Assembly: GCA_905221605.1 (NCBI GenBank)
Contig: CAJNDS010001802.1
Coordinates: 220,001 to 272,500, forward strand
Length of the DNA: 52,500 nt
Direction: 5' to 3'
Origin: Symbiodinium natans
Taxonomy: Eukaryota; Sar; Dinophyceae; Suessiales; Symbiodiniaceae
Under the pieces are notes generated by a model. That model had not been told where the DNA came from and searched no databases. It saw only the letters and a program-made list of their open reading frames with translations. The stretch's first letter is position 1. Every line of letters starts with the position of its first letter. Below are positions 52,254 through 52,500 of this stretch, piece by piece. The position numbers and the translations under genes were made by a program.

Positions 52254-52500
52254 TTTGAGCCCTGGGCTCACGCAGCTGGGTCTCGTCAGCGTGCCTGCGC
52301 CTGCCCTTGTTCCAGGAACCTTGGGGAGCAGCGTGCAGAACATAAGCTTGGGGATCAGGGGCTTGTCCGAAGCAGCTGCTTGCTTTTGTAATGCTGCAGC
52401 AGAAAGGGAGCTGCAACTGTGGAGGCCACTTTCATGCGGTTGTCTTTTAGCTTGTGTTTAGCAGCCCTAAATGTTGTTCCTTGTTTACAGGAGATTTCGG
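52254..52500. other. Right edge of window
   Basis: Contains acceptor-like CTCACGCAG and, at the very end, TTCCTTGTTTACAG followed by GAGATTTCGG, which looks like the start of another plus-strand exon. No protein recognised. Confidence 0.3.

Noticed and set aside
1-52500. CRISPR array, bacterial operons, rRNA or tRNA genes
   Set aside because: No regularly spaced identical repeats with unique spacers, no ribosome-binding-site-led gene clusters and no cloverleaf or rRNA signature were seen by eye; bacterial contamination is also excluded by the introns.

Overview
This window looks like nuclear DNA of a dinoflagellate, most likely a Symbiodiniaceae-type genome. The evidence is in the sequence. 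Genes are split by short introns (about 57-155 nt), several of which start with GC instead of GT. Recognisable exons lie on one strand over tens of kilobases. TTTAGGG telomere-type repeats occur internally, and satellites, homopolymer-G runs and a very large copia retrotransposon are present. I see no bacterial operons, rRNA, tRNA or CRISPR array.

Layout. From 0 to about 40 kb every gene I can support is on the minus strand: a Kelch-repeat gene (about 3.5-6 kb), a 10.1 kb copia-type LTR retrotransposon (7260-17350), a phytanoyl-CoA-dioxygenase-like gene (17459-18994), short unrecognised exons (20.5-20.9 kb), a rhodanese-domain gene (22.3-23.5 kb), a second Kelch fragment (24.0-24.2 kb), an unrecognised gene start (24.99-25.43 kb), a multi-exon GH89 alpha-N-acetylglucosaminidase gene (26.1-30.6 kb), interstitial telomeric repeats (31.1-31.4 kb), a degenerate helicase-like gene with four C-terminal repeats (32.8-35.1 kb) and several small unrecognised exons (35.3-40.2 kb). 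From 40.6 to 46.7 kb the DNA is mostly repeats: a telomere-like satellite with GGGTTAACCC palindromes, minisatellites and poly-G. From about 47.8 kb to the right end the coding-like exons are on the plus strand. The repeat block therefore sits between two divergent gene arrays.

The retrotransposon is the best-resolved object. It has two 179-bp LTRs that read as identical, TG...CA termini, a 5-bp target duplication (AAAGC), a candidate primer-binding site and polypurine tract, and one uninterrupted 3156-codon frame with gag, CCHC knuckle, protease, integrase, reverse transcriptase and RNase H. It also carries two large extra parts: about 430 residues before gag with hydrophobic segments and an H-x3-C...C-x2-C motif, and more than 600 residues after RNase H ending in a Lys/Glu/Ala-rich coiled coil. 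It appears to be a very young insertion 108 bp downstream of the dioxygenase-like gene, in the same orientation.

The host genes do not form an obvious pathway. Exon joins were made by reading frame, splice dinucleotides and family knowledge only. They should be treated as models to be tested against transcripts.
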